Shown piece after piece: positions 1 to 9,220 of a stretch of DNA of 64,000 nt. Below the pieces are notes generated by a model. That model was not told the DNA's origin and ran no database searches. It saw only the letters and a program-made list of their open reading frames with translations. Made by a program: the position numbers and the translations under genes. Within the stretch, counting starts at the first letter, position 1. Every line of letters starts with the position of its first letter. This DNA comes from Enterobacter cloacae (lineage in GTDB: Bacteria; Pseudomonadota; Gammaproteobacteria; Enterobacterales; Enterobacteriaceae), in assembly GCA_014169315.1 (NCBI GenBank), contig AP022133.1:1488001-1552000 (forward strand). Direction: 5' to 3'.

Positions 1-813
1 GATCGCGATGCACGTCCGCTGCTGCTGGTGGAAGACCCGGAAACGCGCCTGCACCCGATTATGCTCTCCGTTGCGTGGCACTTACTGAACCTGCTGCCCC
101 TCCAGCGCATTACGACTACCAACTCTGGTGAGCTGTTATCGCTTACGCCGGTCGAATATGTCTGCCGCCTGGTGCGTGAATCATCACGCGTTTCTGCTTA
201 CCGGCTTGGGCCGGGTGGGCTAAACGCGGAAGATGGACGCCGTATCGCGTTTCATATCCGCTTTAACCGTGCATCGTCGCTGTTTGCGCGCTGTTGGCTG
301 TTGGTTGAAGGGGAAACGGAAACCTGGGTTATCAACGAACTGGCGCGCCAGTGTGGACACCATTTCGATGCGGAAGGTATTAAGGTCATCGAGTTTGCCC
401 AGTCAGGGTTAAAGCCACTGATTAGATTCGCCCGTCGGATGGGCATTGAATGGCACGTACTGGTGGACGGTGACGAGGCCGGTAAAAAATATGCTTCTAC
501 GGTCCGCAGCCTGCTGAATAACGAGCGGGAAGAAGAACGTGACCATTTAACCATGCTGCCAGCGATGGATATGGAACACTTTATGTATCGTCAGGGGTTC
601 GACGATGTTTTCCACCGCGTTGCGATGGTGCCGGTGGATGTGCCTATGAATATGCGCCGGGTGATCGCCAAAGCGATCCACCGTTCGTCAAAACCCGATC
701 TGGCTATTGAAGTGGCAATAGAAGCCGGGAAGAGAGGCGTGGAGTCTGTTCCAACGCTGCTGCGCAAAATGTTCTCCCGCGTACTCTGGCTGGCTCGCGG
801 GAGAGCGGATTAA
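1..813 (+). CDS. ybjD: OLD-family ATP-dependent endonuclease YbjD, 3' part only
   Basis: The reading frame is open from the first base, so the 5' part lies outside the window and only about 270 C-terminal residues are present. The fragment begins with a Walker B / D-loop type stretch (LLLVEDPETRLHP), typical of the OLD-family ATPase domain. A TOPRIM nuclease domain follows: the acidic motif VEGETE lies near nt 305-322 and the DxD-type motif VDGDEAGKK near nt 463-490. This order (ATPase then TOPRIM) is that of OLD/YbjD proteins, which are thought to be metal-dependent DNA nucleases. The biological role of YbjD in E. coli is not established. The gene converges on ybjX and their ends overlap by 4 bp. 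Family assignment is firm from motifs and position next to ybjX-macAB. Confidence 0.9.
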   Translation, partial: DRDARPLLLVEDPETRLHPIMLSVAWHLLNLLPLQRITTTNSGELLSLTPVEYVCRLVRESSRVSAYRLGPGGLNAEDGRRIAFHIRFNRASSLFARCWLLVEGETETWVINELARQCGHHFDAEGIKVIEFAQSGLKPLIRFARRMGIEWHVLVDGDEAGKKYASTVRSLLNNEREEERDHLTMLPAMDMEHFMYRQGFDDVFHRVAMVPVDVPMNMRRVIAKAIHRSSKPDLAIEVAIEAGKRGVESVPTLLRKMFSRVLWLARGRAD

Positions 814-1766
814 CCGTGGGTGGCCTGGTTTACCTGGTCGATCAGGCTATCCAGTAGCTCATAGCGGCGGCGGTATTCCGAGCGTTTTTTGCTCGCAATT
901 TCTTCCATCGGTTTGCGTGGCATGGTCAGCGGTAGCGCAAAGTTACCGTTGTCCTGCTGTTGGCCGCCGATGGAGAGCCAGAAGCTGTCGTAATCGGCCA
1001 GCAGTTTTCCCTCTTTTTTCTTACGATAGCGCCAGCTGCGGTAGATATGGGTGGCGTTACTGACCGCGACAATCTGCTCCACCGGGAAGACGGCTCCGAT
1101 CGTCATGGCGGCTTCAACCAGCAGACGTTTCGGGAACAGGCCGTGGCATGCTTTGGTCGCGCCCTGGATCAGCTCATGTGGAACATGGGCTTTTGCCCCC
1201 TGCAGGCCACCGATAAAGAGCGTCGTTTTCCCTTCAAACGGGCACAGGGTGAAGGTCATTTCTGCCAGCACCGTGTTCTGTTGGTCACAAAAAGCGAGAG
1301 TGGCTTCGCCTTCTTTATCCAGAAACGCATCGGCGCACAGGCGGATGGTAAATTGCTGCTCATCTTTACCGGTTAACGTCAGCAACGTTATACCCTGTTT
1401 AGAAAGATAGCCATTTAGCAGCGTCGACGGAAGCTGACGACTCATTGTCTGATAGTGCCAGCTAAGCGATTCCAGCGTATGTCGGCGATCCATATTTACG
1501 GTCAGCCACGGGCGATGCAGACGGCACGGTAACCCTGGCTGCACATGTAACATCTGCATCAGGCGAGGTTGTTTTGCCAGGCTTGCCAGCAGGCGTGCCG
1601 TGCTGAACGGTGTAGCCAGAGAACGTAGTACAAACTTACGTCGATAGGACGGGTTTTGCCACGCAAGCCCGGGCGTGATTGTCCCGGAGGCCAGGCTTTT
1701 AAATAATTGCCAGCCGGATTTAGGCTGTGGCAAGTGTGAATGAGGTGTATCGACGATGGAAGACAT
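810..1766 (-). CDS. ybjX: VirK/YbjX family protein (DUF535)
   Basis: A 318-residue protein of the DUF535 family, which includes Salmonella and Shigella VirK and E. coli YbjX. It has no signal peptide and no clear membrane segment. The centre carries the conserved LTLCPFEGKTTLFIGGLQG-like block and a downstream KRLLVEAA block. The biochemical activity is unknown; Salmonella VirK is linked to virulence and to resistance to antimicrobial peptides under PhoP control. The ATG at 1766 is preceded on the minus strand by AAGGGA at good spacing. The gene ends head-on with ybjD (4-bp overlap) and is divergent from macA, with about 157 bp between them for two promoters. A weak PhoP-box-like repeat lies upstream (see findings). 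Identity is likely; function is not assigned. Confidence 0.9.
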   Translation of the reverse strand: MSSIVDTPHSHLPQPKSGWQLFKSLASGTITPGLAWQNPSYRRKFVLRSLATPFSTARLLASLAKQPRLMQMLHVQPGLPCRLHRPWLTVNMDRRHTLESLSWHYQTMSRQLPSTLLNGYLSKQGITLLTLTGKDEQQFTIRLCADAFLDKEGEATLAFCDQQNTVLAEMTFTLCPFEGKTTLFIGGLQGAKAHVPHELIQGATKACHGLFPKRLLVEAAMTIGAVFPVEQIVAVSNATHIYRSWRYRKKKEGKLLADYDSFWLSIGGQQQDNGNFALPLTMPRKPMEEIASKKRSEYRRRYELLDSLIDQVNQATHG

Positions 1767-1923
1767 GTTAGATCCCTTCTTGTGGAAGATCTTTATTTCA
1801 ACAGGAGGTATATCAACGTCTCGTAAACAAATTGTGACGATTCCAGAAATTTGAGGTTTCGTTGAGGTGCGGTTTAGATAGAATCAACAGTTATGATTGC
1901 CAGAACATTCATTGGGAATATTT

Positions 1924-3039
1924 ATGAATCTTAAGGGAAAACGCAGAAAGCTGGTTCTGCTGCTGGCGGTGGTGGCCTTAGTCGGCGGATTCTGGCTCTG
2001 GAAAGTGCTGAATGCGCCCGTGCCGCAATATCAGACGCTGATTGTTCGTCCGGGTGAACTGCAACAAAACGTGCTGGCGACGGGCAAACTTGATGCTCTG
2101 CGCAAGGTTGATGTGGGTGCTCAGGTGAGCGGTCAGTTGAAAACGCTGTCGGTTGAGATTGGCGATAAGGTGAAAAAAGGTCAGTTGCTTGGCGTTATCG
2201 ATCCTGAACAGGCCGAAAACCAGATCCGCGAAGTGGAAGCGACGCTGATGGAGTTGCGTGCGCAGCGCAGCCAGGCCCTGGCGGAACGTAATCTTGCTCA
2301 GGTCACGCTGACCCGTCAGCAGGCGCTGGCTAAAACGCAGGCGATATCGCAACAGGATCTGGATACCGCAACAACGGCGCTGGCAGTAAAACAGGCGCAG
2401 ATTGGCACTATCGACGCGCAAATTAAGCGCAATCAGGCCTCGCTGGATACGGCAAAAACCAACCTCGACTACACGCAAATCGTGGCACCGATGGCTGGGG
2501 AAGTCACTCAGATAACCACCCTGCAGGGACAAACCGTGATTGCGGCGCAGCAGGCACCGAACATTCTGACGCTGGCGGATATGGGCACCATGCTGGTGAA
2601 AGCACAGGTTTCTGAAGCGGATGTGATTCACCTTAAACCGGGGCAAAGCGCCTGGTTTACTGTGCTGGGCGATCCGCAGACCCGCTATGAAGGTGTGCTG
2701 AAAGATATTCTGCCAACGCCGGAAAAAGTCAACGATGCCATCTTCTACTATGCCCGCTTTGAAGTGCCAAACCCGCAAGGTGTGCTGCGTCTGGACATGA
2801 CCGCGCAGGTGCATATTCAGCTGACCGGTGTGAAAAACGTATTGACCATTCCACTCTCTGCGCTGGGCGGAGCCGCCGGGGACAGCCGCTATAAGGTGAA
2901 AGTGCTGCGCAATGGCGAAACGCGTGAACGTGAAGTGGTGATTGGCGCGCGTAACGACACTGATGTGGTGGTAGTGAAAGGGCTGGAAGAGGGTGAGGAG
3001 GTTGTCACCAGCGAAAGTCTGCCCGGAGCCGTTAAATGA
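1924..3039 (+). CDS. macA: MacA periplasmic adaptor of the MacAB-TolC pump
   Basis: A 371-residue membrane-fusion protein, the same length as E. coli MacA. An N-terminal anchor helix (about residues 12-30) is followed by a half-lipoyl region, the alpha-hairpin rich in Ala, Gln and Leu (about 85-200), the second lipoyl half ([12 protein letters not shown]) and the beta-barrel and membrane-proximal domains. MacA bridges MacB in the inner membrane to TolC and stimulates MacB ATPase; the pump exports macrolides and enterotoxin-like peptides. The ATG at 1924 was chosen over the in-frame TTG at 1897 because it gives the family length and N-terminus; GGGA lies about 7 bases upstream. The stop overlaps the macB start (ATGA), so the two are translationally coupled. 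Confidence 0.96.
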   Translation: MNLKGKRRKLVLLLAVVALVGGFWLWKVLNAPVPQYQTLIVRPGELQQNVLATGKLDALRKVDVGAQVSGQLKTLSVEIGDKVKKGQLLGVIDPEQAENQIREVEATLMELRAQRSQALAERNLAQVTLTRQQALAKTQAISQQDLDTATTALAVKQAQIGTIDAQIKRNQASLDTAKTNLDYTQIVAPMAGEVTQITTLQGQTVIAAQQAPNILTLADMGTMLVKAQVSEADVIHLKPGQSAWFTVLGDPQTRYEGVLKDILPTPEKVNDAIFYYARFEVPNPQGVLRLDMTAQVHIQLTGVKNVLTIPLSALGGAAGDSRYKVKVLRNGETREREVVIGARNDTDVVVVKGLEEGEEVVTSESLPGAVK

Positions 3040-4976
3040 CGGCGTTGCTTGAGTTAAATAACATCCGTCGCAGTTATCCGTCGGGTGATGGCCCGGTGGA
3101 GGTGCTGAAGGGTATTTCCCTGCGCGTCGAGGCGGGCGAGATGGTGGCGATTGTTGGCGCGTCGGGTTCCGGCAAATCGACGCTGATGAACATTCTCGGC
3201 TGCCTGGATAAACCGACCAGCGGGACGTATCGCGTTGCCGGGGCGGACGTCTCCACGCTGGATGATGACGCGCTGGCGAAATTGCGCCGTGAACATTTCG
3301 GCTTTATTTTTCAGCGCTATCATCTGCTTTCGCATCTGAGTGCGGCACAGAACGTTGAAGTTCCGGCGGTGTATGCCGGTGTGGAGCGGAAAAAACGCCT
3401 TGAGCGCGCACGAGAGCTGTTGACGCGTCTGGGGCTGGCGGAGCGGGTGGATTATCAACCGTCGCAGCTTTCCGGCGGCCAGCAGCAGCGCGTCAGTATT
3501 GCGCGGGCGCTGATGAACGGTGGACAAGTCATCCTCGCCGATGAACCCACAGGTGCGCTCGACAGCCGTTCCAGCGAAGAGGTGATGGAGATCCTCCACC
3601 AGCTTCGCGACCAGGGGCATACGGTGATCATCGTGACTCACGATCCGCTGGTGGCTGCGCAGGCCGAACGCATTATTGAGATCTATGACGGCGAGCTGGT
3701 CAGTAACCCGCCAGCCCGACGGACGAAGGATGCCGTACAGAAAGAGACTTTGCCCACCTCGTCCGGCTGGGGGCAGTTCTCCAGCAGTTTTCGCGAAGCG
3801 TTGACAATGGCCTGGCTGGCAATGGCGGCCAATAAAATGCGCACATTGCTGACCATGCTCGGCATTATCATCGGTATCGCGTCGGTGGTGTCGATAGTGG
3901 TGGTAGGCGACGCGGCAAAACAGCTGGTGCTGGCGGATATCCGTGCCATTGGTACCAACACCATTGACGTCTACCCCGGCAAAGATTTTGGTGATGACGA
4001 ACCGCAGTATCAGCAGGCGCTGAAATATGACGACCTGACGGCCATCCAGAAGCAGCCGTGGGTGAATTCAGCCACACCTGCGGTGTCGCAAAACCTGCGT
4101 CTGCGCGTAGGCAATGTCGACGTGGCGGCCAGCGCCAACGGCGTCAGCGGCGACTACTTTACTGTTTACGGCATGACCTTTAGCGAAGGGGCTACCTTTA
4201 ATGCCGAGCAACTGGCGGGCAGGGCGCAGGTGGTGGTTCTGGATGCCAACTCACGCAGGCAGCTCTTCCCCAATAAAACCCGCGTGGTGGGCGAAGTGAT
4301 CCTCGTCGGGAACATGCCTGCGACGGTTATCGGTGTGGCGGAAGAGAAACAGTCGATGTTTGGCAGCAGTAAAATCCTGCGCGTCTGGCTGCCGTATACC
4401 ACCATTTCCGGGCGGATCATGGGGCAGTCCTGGCTCAACTCCATCACCGTGCGCGTGAAAGAGGGCTACGACAGTGCGCTGGCCGAGCAGCAGCTTGAGC
4501 GGCTGTTAACCCTGCGCCACGGGAAGAAGGATTTCTTCACCTGGAACATGGATGGCCTCTTGAAAACGGCGGAAAAGACCACACGTACTCTTCAGATGTT
4601 CCTGACGCTGGTGGCGGTGATTTCACTGGTTGTTGGTGGGATCGGGGTGATGAATATCATGCTGGTGTCGGTGACGGAGCGCACGCGGGAGATTGGTATC
4701 CGCATGGCGGTTGGAGCCAGGGCAAGCGATGTGCTGCAACAGTTTTTGATTGAAGCGGTGCTGGTGTGTCTGGTTGGCGGTGCGATGGGCATTGCACTCT
4801 CGATGATGATCGCCTTTATGCTTCAGCTCTTTTTACCCGGCTGGGAGATTGGCTTCTCACCGGTGGCGATCCTGACGGCGTTTTTATGCTCAACCGTTAC
4901 CGGTATTTTGTTTGGCTGGCTGCCGGCGCGAAATGCGGCGCGGCTGGATCCGGTGGATGCGCTGGCTCGGGAATAA
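3036..4976 (+). CDS. macB: MacB macrolide export ATP-binding/permease protein
   Basis: A 646-residue ABC half-transporter of the mechanotransmission type (E. coli 648). The N-terminal nucleotide-binding domain has Walker A GASGSGKS at residues 41-48, the signature [15 protein letters not shown] and Walker B with [10 protein letters not shown] first transmembrane helix follows at about 272-292, then a large periplasmic domain, then three C-terminal helices separated by the [15 protein letters not shown] coupling segment. It dimerises and works with MacA and TolC to expel substrates from the periplasm. It overlaps macA by 4 bp and is followed directly by a bidirectional terminator, so macAB forms a two-gene unit. 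Confidence 0.97.
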   Translation: MTALLELNNIRRSYPSGDGPVEVLKGISLRVEAGEMVAIVGASGSGKSTLMNILGCLDKPTSGTYRVAGADVSTLDDDALAKLRREHFGFIFQRYHLLSHLSAAQNVEVPAVYAGVERKKRLERARELLTRLGLAERVDYQPSQLSGGQQQRVSIARALMNGGQVILADEPTGALDSRSSEEVMEILHQLRDQGHTVIIVTHDPLVAAQAERIIEIYDGELVSNPPARRTKDAVQKETLPTSSGWGQFSSSFREALTMAWLAMAANKMRTLLTMLGIIIGIASVVSIVVVGDAAKQLVLADIRAIGTNTIDVYPGKDFGDDEPQYQQALKYDDLTAIQKQPWVNSATPAVSQNLRLRVGNVDVAASANGVSGDYFTVYGMTFSEGATFNAEQLAGRAQVVVLDANSRRQLFPNKTRVVGEVILVGNMPATVIGVAEEKQSMFGSSKILRVWLPYTTISGRIMGQSWLNSITVRVKEGYDSALAEQQLERLLTLRHGKKDFFTWNMDGLLKTAEKTTRTLQMFLTLVAVISLVVGGIGVMNIMLVSVTERTREIGIRMAVGARASDVLQQFLIEAVLVCLVGGAMGIALSMMIAFMLQLFLPGWEIGFSPVAILTAFLCSTVTGILFGWLPARNAARLDPVDALARE

Positions 4977-4983
4977 CCCGAAA

Positions 4984-5018
4984 ATAAAAATGCCAGCCGA
5001 TCGGGCTGGCATTTTGCC
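4984..5018. terminator. Bidirectional terminator between macB and cspD
   Basis: A 12-bp perfect stem (4987-4998 with 5004-5015) with a 5-base loop begins with AAAA and ends with TTTT, so it can end transcription from both the rightward macB and the leftward cspD. Confidence 0.85.
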
Positions 5019-5046
5019 TGCGGGATGTACACAATGAAACAGAGAG

Positions 5047-5268
5047 CTATGCAACCGTCTCTGCTTCAATGGGCACGATAAGGCTTGCGTGATTGCCTTT
5101 TGGCCCCTGGTGTACATCGAACCGGACGGATTGTCCGGCTTTGAGCGTTCTGTAACCATCCATCTGAATGGTGGAATAGTGAGCGAAGATATCCTCGCCG
5201 CCGCCTTCGGGGCAGATGAAGCCAAACCCTTTGGCGTTGTTGAACCACTTAACAGTACCCATTTCCAT
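5047..5268 (-). CDS. cspD: Cold-shock-like protein CspD
   Basis: A 73-residue single cold-shock domain protein with RNP1 (KGFGFI) and RNP2 (DIFAHY), nearly identical to E. coli CspD (74 residues). In E. coli CspD is not cold-induced. It accumulates in stationary phase and on starvation, dimerises, binds single-stranded DNA and inhibits replication; it is turned over by Lon. The short acidic/alanine tail after the domain fits CspD rather than CspA-type paralogues. It is divergent from clpS with a 267-bp spacer that must hold both promoters, as in E. coli. Confidence 0.96.
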   Translation of the reverse strand: MEMGTVKWFNNAKGFGFICPEGGGEDIFAHYSTIQMDGYRTLKAGQSVRFDVHQGPKGNHASLIVPIEAETVA

Positions 5269-5535
5269 GCTTCGACATCCTTCGTAAATCTTATAAATTA
5301 AGATGGAATGAACCGGTGGTGGAGTGGGGGCTGTTCAAAACCTCGCCATCTCACGCTTGTACAATTTAGATAAACGAAAGAAGCCGTCAAGCGTTTGGCG
5401 CTGGAGTTGGGACAACAATCAACCAAAGTTTGAAGCAGTTAACGCTATTGCTACGGTTTGTGACAGACATCGCGGATGACAGTAATAGATGATTGTTATC
5501 TAACATCTGAGGTAGATTCAAAGTGATTATGCAAA

Positions 5536-5856
5536 ATGGGTAAGACTAACGACTGGCTGGATTTTGACCAGCTGGCGGAAGATAAAGTGCGTGACGCGCT
5601 AAAACCGCCATCCATGTATAAAGTTATGTTAATGAACGATGATTACACGCCGATGGAATTTGTTATTGACGTGCTACAAAAGTTCTTTTCTTATGATGTA
5701 GAACGTGCAACGCAACTGATGCTTACCGTTCATTATCGTGGCAAAGCTATCTGCGGCGTCTTTACAGCCGAAGTGGCGGAAACCAAAGTGGCGATGGTGA
5801 ACGACTACGCGAGGGAGAACGAGCATCCGTTGCTATGTACGCTGGAAAAGGCCTGA
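5536..5856 (+). CDS. clpS: ClpS N-degron adaptor for ClpAP
   Basis: A 106-residue protein matching E. coli ClpS in length. A flexible N-terminal arm (first 25 residues) precedes the folded core with the [13 protein letters not shown] segment that forms the N-degron pocket. It recognises N-terminal Leu, Phe, Tyr and Trp and hands these substrates to ClpA. No strong Shine-Dalgarno sequence is placed correctly: the nearest purine run (GAGG) is over 20 bases upstream, so translation may be weak or use another signal. clpA follows after about 27 bp in the same direction. The N-degron partner aat lies 6 kb downstream. Confidence 0.96.
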   Translation: MGKTNDWLDFDQLAEDKVRDALKPPSMYKVMLMNDDYTPMEFVIDVLQKFFSYDVERATQLMLTVHYRGKAICGVFTAEVAETKVAMVNDYARENEHPLLCTLEKA

Positions 5857-5883
5857 TAAGGCATAAAATTGGGGGAGGTGCCT

Positions 5884-8163
5884 ATGCTCAATCAAGAACT
5901 GGAACTCAGTTTAAACATGGCTTTCGCCAGAGCGCGTGAGCACCGACATGAGTTTATGACCGTCGAGCATTTACTGCTCGCGCTGCTTAGCAACCCATCC
6001 GCCCGCGAAGCGCTGGAAGCCTGCTCTGTGGATCTGGTGGCGCTACGTCAGGAACTCGAAGCCTTCATCGAACAAACCACACCGGTGCTGCCAGCCAGTG
6101 AAGAGGAGCGCGACACGCAGCCGACGCTCAGCTTCCAGCGTGTCTTGCAGCGTGCGGTATTCCACGTCCAGTCTTCCGGACGTAGCGAAGTGACTGGTGC
6201 AAACGTATTAGTCGCCATCTTCAGCGAGCAGGAGTCCCAGGCGGCCTATCTGCTGCGCAAACACGAAGTCAGCCGACTCGACGTGGTTAACTTTATCTCT
6301 CACGGAACGCGGAAAGACGAGCCTAACCCGGCGTCGGACTCCAGCAATCAGGTCAATAACAATGAAGAGCAAGCAGGAGGGGAGGATCGTATGGAAAACT
6401 TCACCACCAACCTTAACCAGCTCGCTCGCGTTGGCGGTATCGACCCGCTGATTGGCCGCGATAAAGAGCTGGAGCGCGCTATCCAGGTGCTGTGCCGTCG
6501 CCGTAAGAACAACCCGCTGCTGGTGGGGGAATCTGGCGTGGGTAAAACCGCGATTGCCGAAGGCCTTGCCTGGCGTATTGTGCAGGGCGATGTGCCGGAA
6601 GTGATTGCCGATTGCACCATCTACTCGCTGGATATCGGTTCTTTGCTGGCGGGCACCAAATACCGTGGTGATTTTGAAAAACGCTTCAAGGCGCTGTTAA
6701 AACAGCTGGAGCAGGACACCAACAGCATTCTGTTTATCGATGAAATTCATACCATCATCGGTGCAGGTGCAGCCTCCGGTGGCCAGGTGGATGCTGCTAA
6801 CCTGATCAAACCGCTGCTTTCCAGCGGCAAGATCCGCGTGATTGGCTCCACGACCTACCAGGAGTTCAGCAACATTTTCGAAAAAGACCGTGCTCTGGCG
6901 CGCCGCTTCCAGAAAATCGACGTGACGGAGCCGTCCGTTGAGGAAACGGTGCAGATCCTTAACGGTCTGAAGCCGAAATATGAAGCCCACCACGACGTGC
7001 GTTATACCGCCAAAGCGGTGCGTGCGGCGGTGGAGCTGGCGGTGAAATACATCAACGACCGTCATCTGCCGGATAAGGCGATTGACGTGATTGATGAGGC
7101 GGGCGCGCGGGCACGTCTGATGCCAGCCAGCAAGCGTAAGAAAACCGTTAACGTGGCGGATATTGAGTCGGTGGTGGCACGCATCGCGCGTATCCCTGAG
7201 AAGAGCGTTTCTCAGAGCGACCGTGATACGCTGCGTACCCTCGGCAACCGCCTGAAAATGCTGGTCTTTGGTCAGGACAAAGCCATTGAGGCCTTAACCG
7301 AAGCGATTAAGATGGCTCGCGCCGGACTGGGGCATGATCATAAACCTGTTGGTTCCTTCCTGTTCGCCGGCCCGACCGGTGTCGGGAAAACCGAGGTGAC
7401 GGTTCAGCTCTCCAAAGCGCTGGGCATTGAGCTGCTGCGTTTTGATATGTCTGAGTACATGGAGCGTCACACCGTCAGCCGTTTGATTGGTGCACCTCCG
7501 GGCTACGTGGGCTTTGATCAGGGCGGCCTGCTCACCGATGCGGTGATCAAGCATCCGCACGCGGTACTGCTGCTTGATGAAATCGAGAAAGCGCACCCGG
7601 ATGTGTTCAATATCCTGCTGCAGGTGATGGACAACGGGACGCTGACCGACAACAACGGGCGCAAGGCGGACTTCCGCAACGTGGTGCTGGTGATGACCAC
7701 CAACGCCGGGGTGCGTGAAACTGAACGTAAATCTATCGGCCTTATCCACCAGGATAACAGCACCGATGCGATGGAAGAGATCAAGAAGATCTTTACGCCG
7801 GAATTCCGTAACCGTCTGGACAACATTATCTGGTTCGATCACCTCTCTACCGCGGTGATCCATCAGGTGGTGGATAAGTTCATCGTCGAGTTGCAGGTTC
7901 AGCTGGATCAGAAAGGCGTGTCGCTAGAAGTGAGCCAGGAGGCCCGCAACTGGCTGGCTGAGAAAGGCTACGACCGTGCGATGGGTGCGCGTCCGATGGC
8001 GCGTGTGATTCAGGATAACCTGAAGAAACCGCTGGCGAACGAGCTGTTGTTTGGCTCGCTGGTGGACGGTGGTCAGGTGACCGTGGCGCTGGATCAGGCG
8101 AAGAATGAGCTGACGTACGATTTCCAGAGTGCGGCGAAGCATAAGCCGGAAGCGGCTCACTGA
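5884..8163 (+). CDS. clpA: ClpA, AAA+ unfoldase of the ClpAP protease
   Basis: A 759-residue Clp/Hsp100 ATPase (E. coli 758). The N-domain (about 1-143) binds ClpS, a linker rich in Asn/Glu follows, then AAA module D1 with Walker A GESGVGKT and module D2 with Walker A GPTGVGKT and Walker [11 protein letters not shown]. The hexamer unfolds substrates and threads them into ClpP. The ATG at 5884 was chosen because GGGAGGTG sits just upstream and the resulting N-terminus MLNQELELS is the family one. An internal start at 6391 can make a form lacking the N-domain. A strong terminator follows. The C-terminal tail is His/Lys-rich and ends in EAAH. Confidence 0.97.
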   Translation: MLNQELELSLNMAFARAREHRHEFMTVEHLLLALLSNPSAREALEACSVDLVALRQELEAFIEQTTPVLPASEEERDTQPTLSFQRVLQRAVFHVQSSGRSEVTGANVLVAIFSEQESQAAYLLRKHEVSRLDVVNFISHGTRKDEPNPASDSSNQVNNNEEQAGGEDRMENFTTNLNQLARVGGIDPLIGRDKELERAIQVLCRRRKNNPLLVGESGVGKTAIAEGLAWRIVQGDVPEVIADCTIYSLDIGSLLAGTKYRGDFEKRFKALLKQLEQDTNSILFIDEIHTIIGAGAASGGQVDAANLIKPLLSSGKIRVIGSTTYQEFSNIFEKDRALARRFQKIDVTEPSVEETVQILNGLKPKYEAHHDVRYTAKAVRAAVELAVKYINDRHLPDKAIDVIDEAGARARLMPASKRKKTVNVADIESVVARIARIPEKSVSQSDRDTLRTLGNRLKMLVFGQDKAIEALTEAIKMARAGLGHDHKPVGSFLFAGPTGVGKTEVTVQLSKALGIELLRFDMSEYMERHTVSRLIGAPPGYVGFDQGGLLTDAVIKHPHAVLLLDEIEKAHPDVFNILLQVMDNGTLTDNNGRKADFRNVVLVMTTNAGVRETERKSIGLIHQDNSTDAMEEIKKIFTPEFRNRLDNIIWFDHLSTAVIHQVVDKFIVELQVQLDQKGVSLEVSQEARNWLAEKGYDRAMGARPMARVIQDNLKKPLANELLFGSLVDGGQVTVALDQAKNELTYDFQSAAKHKPEAAH
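6391..6393 (+). other. Internal translation start of clpA (short ClpA form)
   Basis: An in-frame ATG at codon 170 of clpA is preceded by GGAGGGGAGG, a near-perfect ribosome binding site inside the coding region. E. coli clpA has the same arrangement at codon 169, giving a 65-kDa product without the N-domain that inhibits full-length ClpA self-degradation. Here the site is conserved even though the surrounding linker is variable. Confidence 0.75.
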
Positions 8164-8177
8164 GTTGAACGTTAAAC

Positions 8178-8208
8178 TTAAAAACCGGGCATTTGCCCGG
8201 TTTTTTTA
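8178..8208 (+). terminator. Rho-independent terminator of clpA
   Basis: Stem AAACCGGGC / GCCCGGTTT with a 4-base loop, followed by an unbroken T run, 15-45 bases after the clpA stop. Confidence 0.92.
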
Positions 8209-8238
8209 TGCCTGATTCTGGCAGACCGCACTATCTGT

Positions 8239-8279
8239 TCCCTCTCCCTGTGGGAGAGGGCTAGGGTGAGGGCATCAGG
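8239..8279 (+). repeat. REP-like palindromic repeat
   Basis: The stretch has an inverted pair CCCTCTCCC / GGGAGAGGG around a TGT loop, followed by TAGGGTGAGGGCA. This pattern recurs between genes in Enterobacter, Klebsiella and other gamma-proteobacteria as a short REP-type interspersed element. It lies directly after the clpA terminator and marks the left edge of the accessory patch. Confidence 0.65.
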
Positions 8280-8351
8280 GCGCAGAGGAATTTTGCGAGG
8301 CGCTTTCCAGTATTTAATGATGCTGATTGCTGGATAAATTCACAGTAGTAA

Positions 8352-8611
8352 AATGGCGACACACCTGCAAAATCAGGTGCCGGGATTGGCGTCCTGATAC
8401 ACACATATGGAAAGATGTTGCTCACAGCAACGTTACTGGTTTCGTTCACTCTTTTTTTAGCTGCGGTATAATCCGTATCTTCAAATATGGTGGGCTGAAC
8501 TGGGGCTTCTTTTGAAGCGCCGATTTTCCATATGGTCGGTACGCCAAACCGGTTCAGTCTGCCACCTGAAGTTGGCGTTTCTGGTGGTAGTTTTCGGCTT
8601 CTAAATATGGA
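8352..8611 (+). pseudogene. Decayed Icd/Ash-like sequence of a P4-type satellite
   Basis: Reading one plus-strand frame from 8352 gives the segment PAKSGAGIGVLIHTYGK, a short hydrophobic run to a TAA at 8469-8471, then a second stop (TGA) about 25 bases later, then TPNRFSLPPEVGVSGGSF. Both end segments recall the AKS-GAGIG and EIGVSGG motifs of the Icd-like / Ash-family sequences found in P4-like satellite prophages; this is recalled similarity, not a search result. With two in-frame stops the sequence cannot make the full product, so it is called a remnant. The frame after the second stop stays open to 8918 and overlaps the next gene. No integrase or other phage gene is near. The opposite strand is also open here, which I regard as chance. 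Confidence 0.5.
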
Positions 8612-8620
8612 AATTATGAT

Positions 8621-9058
8621 ATGGAAAACCAATCTTTCTCCCAACTCTACAGCGAACTCTCCCTCAACCCCGATCTCCCAACCCTTGCCGAGCGTTGTAA
8701 GTTGCTCACCGAAATCCTGCTGGATTGCACTTCGCTTCCTCAAACCCAGCCCGTTTGCCGCTGTCTGGGCGCTTATCTGGAAGAAGTTAAAACGGGACTC
8801 ACAGAATCAATGCGCGATTTTCAGGTGGTGGAATTTGAAGACGCAGAGGAGCCGCCGCGGTATAAAGAGTGGATGCTGGAAGATACCGAAACCAAATGCG
8901 ATTACTGCCGGGCATTAAATCACGTATTGCTGATTTCGCATTTTGATCGCGATATGTTGCCGCATCTTACGGGGTTATTGCATGACATAGCGCATTCAAT
9001 GGCCGCAGATGTGATTATGCCTTGTCGTGAAAAAACCGTAATCCATATTATTCCCTGA
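8621..9058 (+). CDS. Unassigned 145-residue protein of the accessory patch
   Basis: I do not recognise a named family. The product is 145 residues, acidic, with no signal peptide or membrane helix, so it is probably cytoplasmic. It has a helical N-terminal half (LAERCKLLTEILLDC) and a conserved-looking centre (EEPPRYKEWMLED) followed by a CDYC pair and a helical tail. With Cys residues at four other places a metal or redox role is possible but not shown. The start ATG at 8621 has only a weak GGAA upstream and follows the Icd/Ash-like remnant by a few bases in another frame, as if once translated after it. It probably came with a satellite element. Another start or a non-coding status cannot be excluded, but the length and amino-acid makeup look like a real protein. 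Confidence 0.6.
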   Translation: MENQSFSQLYSELSLNPDLPTLAERCKLLTEILLDCTSLPQTQPVCRCLGAYLEEVKTGLTESMRDFQVVEFEDAEEPPRYKEWMLEDTETKCDYCRALNHVLLISHFDRDMLPHLTGLLHDIAHSMAADVIMPCREKTVIHIIP

Positions 9059-9123
9059 ATCTGATTTGTTGCATCAGTACGGGTTCTTGCACCCATTACG
9101 TCACGGACGTGATAAGAAATTGT

Positions 9124-9174
9124 AGTGGCCTGGACATCCCAAACACGAGAGAAGCAAAAAGTATGCGGGCCACT
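9124..9174. repeat. Short inverted repeat, possible insertion-element scar
   Basis: AGTGGCC at 9124-9130 is repeated inverted as GGCCACT at 9168-9174, 37 bases apart, between two orphan genes. The left side continues TGGACATCCC. This resembles the paired ends of an IS or a small MITE after loss of its interior, but it is short and could be chance. Confidence 0.25.
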
Positions 9175-9220
9175 TTAGTGAATAATTAAAACCCCATTAT
9201 GAAATTTTCAGGGATAACTA

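Noticed and set aside
8261..8743. A 160-codon minus-strand frame over the Icd/Ash-like remnant
   Set aside because: It starts inside the REP-distal gene, runs through the repeat, has no ribosome site, and its sequence is the reverse reading of the satellite-like motifs.
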